Positions 39,649 to 39,964 of a stretch of DNA of 39,964 bases are shown here, one piece after another (the first letter of the stretch is position 1; every line of letters starts with the position of its first letter). Where the stretch lies: positions 1-39,964 of the forward strand of contig NZ_QKVO01000003.1 in assembly GCF_003265155.1 (NCBI RefSeq), in the 5' to 3' direction. This stretch comes from Mycoplasma wenyonii (GTDB taxonomy: Bacteria; Bacillota_I; Bacilli_A; Mycoplasmatales; Mycoplasmoidaceae). The notes beneath the pieces are model-generated. The model did no database searches. It worked only from the letters and a program-made list of their open reading frames with translations, and was not told the origin of the DNA. The translations under genes were made by a program, and so were the position numbers.

Positions 39649-39964
39649 AGTGTATACAATCACCTAGAAAGAGGAGGGTATCAGGACGTTAATGTAGATC
39701 TCAAATGGGAATTAGATTTAAATGACAGTGACAAGAAAGTATTAATGAAAGATAGGAGTATTACTAGGAAAGCAAAGGTCACGATTGAACAAGATGGTGA
39801 AGATTGAGACTGGTGAGTTACCACTGAAAGGTTAGGTCCTAGCCAACTTTGAGTTTCAACTGGTTCAGATGGTAAAAGTCTTAGTATTAACGTTCAATAT
39901 ACTGTTGCTGGCGGGCGACACACGGGGCACACAGGTGCAATCAGTTTAGGTTGTTCGCTTGAAG
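39589..39964 (+). pseudogene. Silent cassette 4 (cut by window end)
   Basis: Begins THKWNIEIPKTISAEVKCSG inside a 60-nt block that matches the expression gene at 59 of 60 bases in inverted orientation. It continues VDLKWELDLND, EDWDWWVT, LGPSQLWVSTG, LSINVQYTVAGG and runs off the right edge. No start or signal peptide is seen upstream; the frame is open through the spacer, but that stretch is not protein-like. TGA is Trp. More cassettes may follow beyond the window. Confidence 0.65.

Noticed and set aside
36662-39964. CRISPR array
   Set aside because: The repeated blocks are protein-coding, about 600 bp apart, and partly inverted. There are no short regular repeats with spacers and no cas genes.
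36662-39964. Insertion sequence or invertible-DNA switch with its own recombinase
   Set aside because: No transposase or site-specific recombinase gene is in the window. The inverted blocks are parts of homologous genes, not terminal repeats. Inversion between them cannot be excluded, but gene conversion explains the 5'-truncated copies better.

Overview
The window reads only with the mollicute code (TGA = Trp). Nearly every large gene carries in-frame TGA codons at plausible Trp positions, and a standard-code reading breaks tsaD, metK, pheS, pheT, glpK, purA, cysS and gltX into pieces. Low GC, many TTG/GTG and probable ATA/TTA starts, streamlined housekeeping genes and a large bank of small signal-anchored paralogs without database-type domains all point to a hemotropic mycoplasma (hemoplasma). 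The species cannot be fixed from this window.

1-28.4 kb is housekeeping. A tight plus-strand run holds tsaD, metK, pheS, pheT, a PhoU-like gene, an unknown gene and a two-gene ABC exporter whose second subunit fuses four membrane segments to an ATPase. It meets a divergent Type II restriction-modification pair: a C5 methyltransferase and an EcoRII-like endonuclease. Next come tRNA-Ile and tRNA-Ala and two tandem RNase Y-like genes on the minus strand. Then follow a pseudouridine synthase, a TsaB-like gene, a HAD phosphatase, an NrnA-like phosphodiesterase with an acidic tail, glpK, tuf, purA, an unknown anchored protein, rlmB and cysS (minus), rpmA, ldh, a membrane protein, a second pseudouridine synthase (minus) and gltX. 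rpsO-rplK-rplA lie on the minus strand at 29.9-31.2 kb.

28.4-36.6 kb (apart from rpsO-rplK-rplA) is an array of small paralogous secreted or surface proteins. Nine G/C homopolymer tracts of 8-9 bases occur in these AT-rich genes. Most lie just after the signal peptide, and one lies near a C-terminus. Taking the sequence literally, four genes are in frame through an N-terminal tract and four are broken at it; every broken one would be restored by a single added base. This is the architecture of a phase-variable surface repertoire. Four of the genes share a TAAAAT box 25-31 nt upstream of the start.

36.6-40 kb holds a second, unrelated family. One complete gene on the minus strand has a promoter box, a start codon and a signal peptide. 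Facing it on the plus strand are at least four homologous copies with no signal peptide, no clear start and no such promoter box. They share near-identical blocks at both ends with the complete gene (59/60 and 45/47 matching bases in inverted orientation). This looks like one expression site beside a bank of silent donor cassettes, a gene-conversion system for antigenic variation. The two adjacent systems together form a surface-variation island and are the most notable content of the window.
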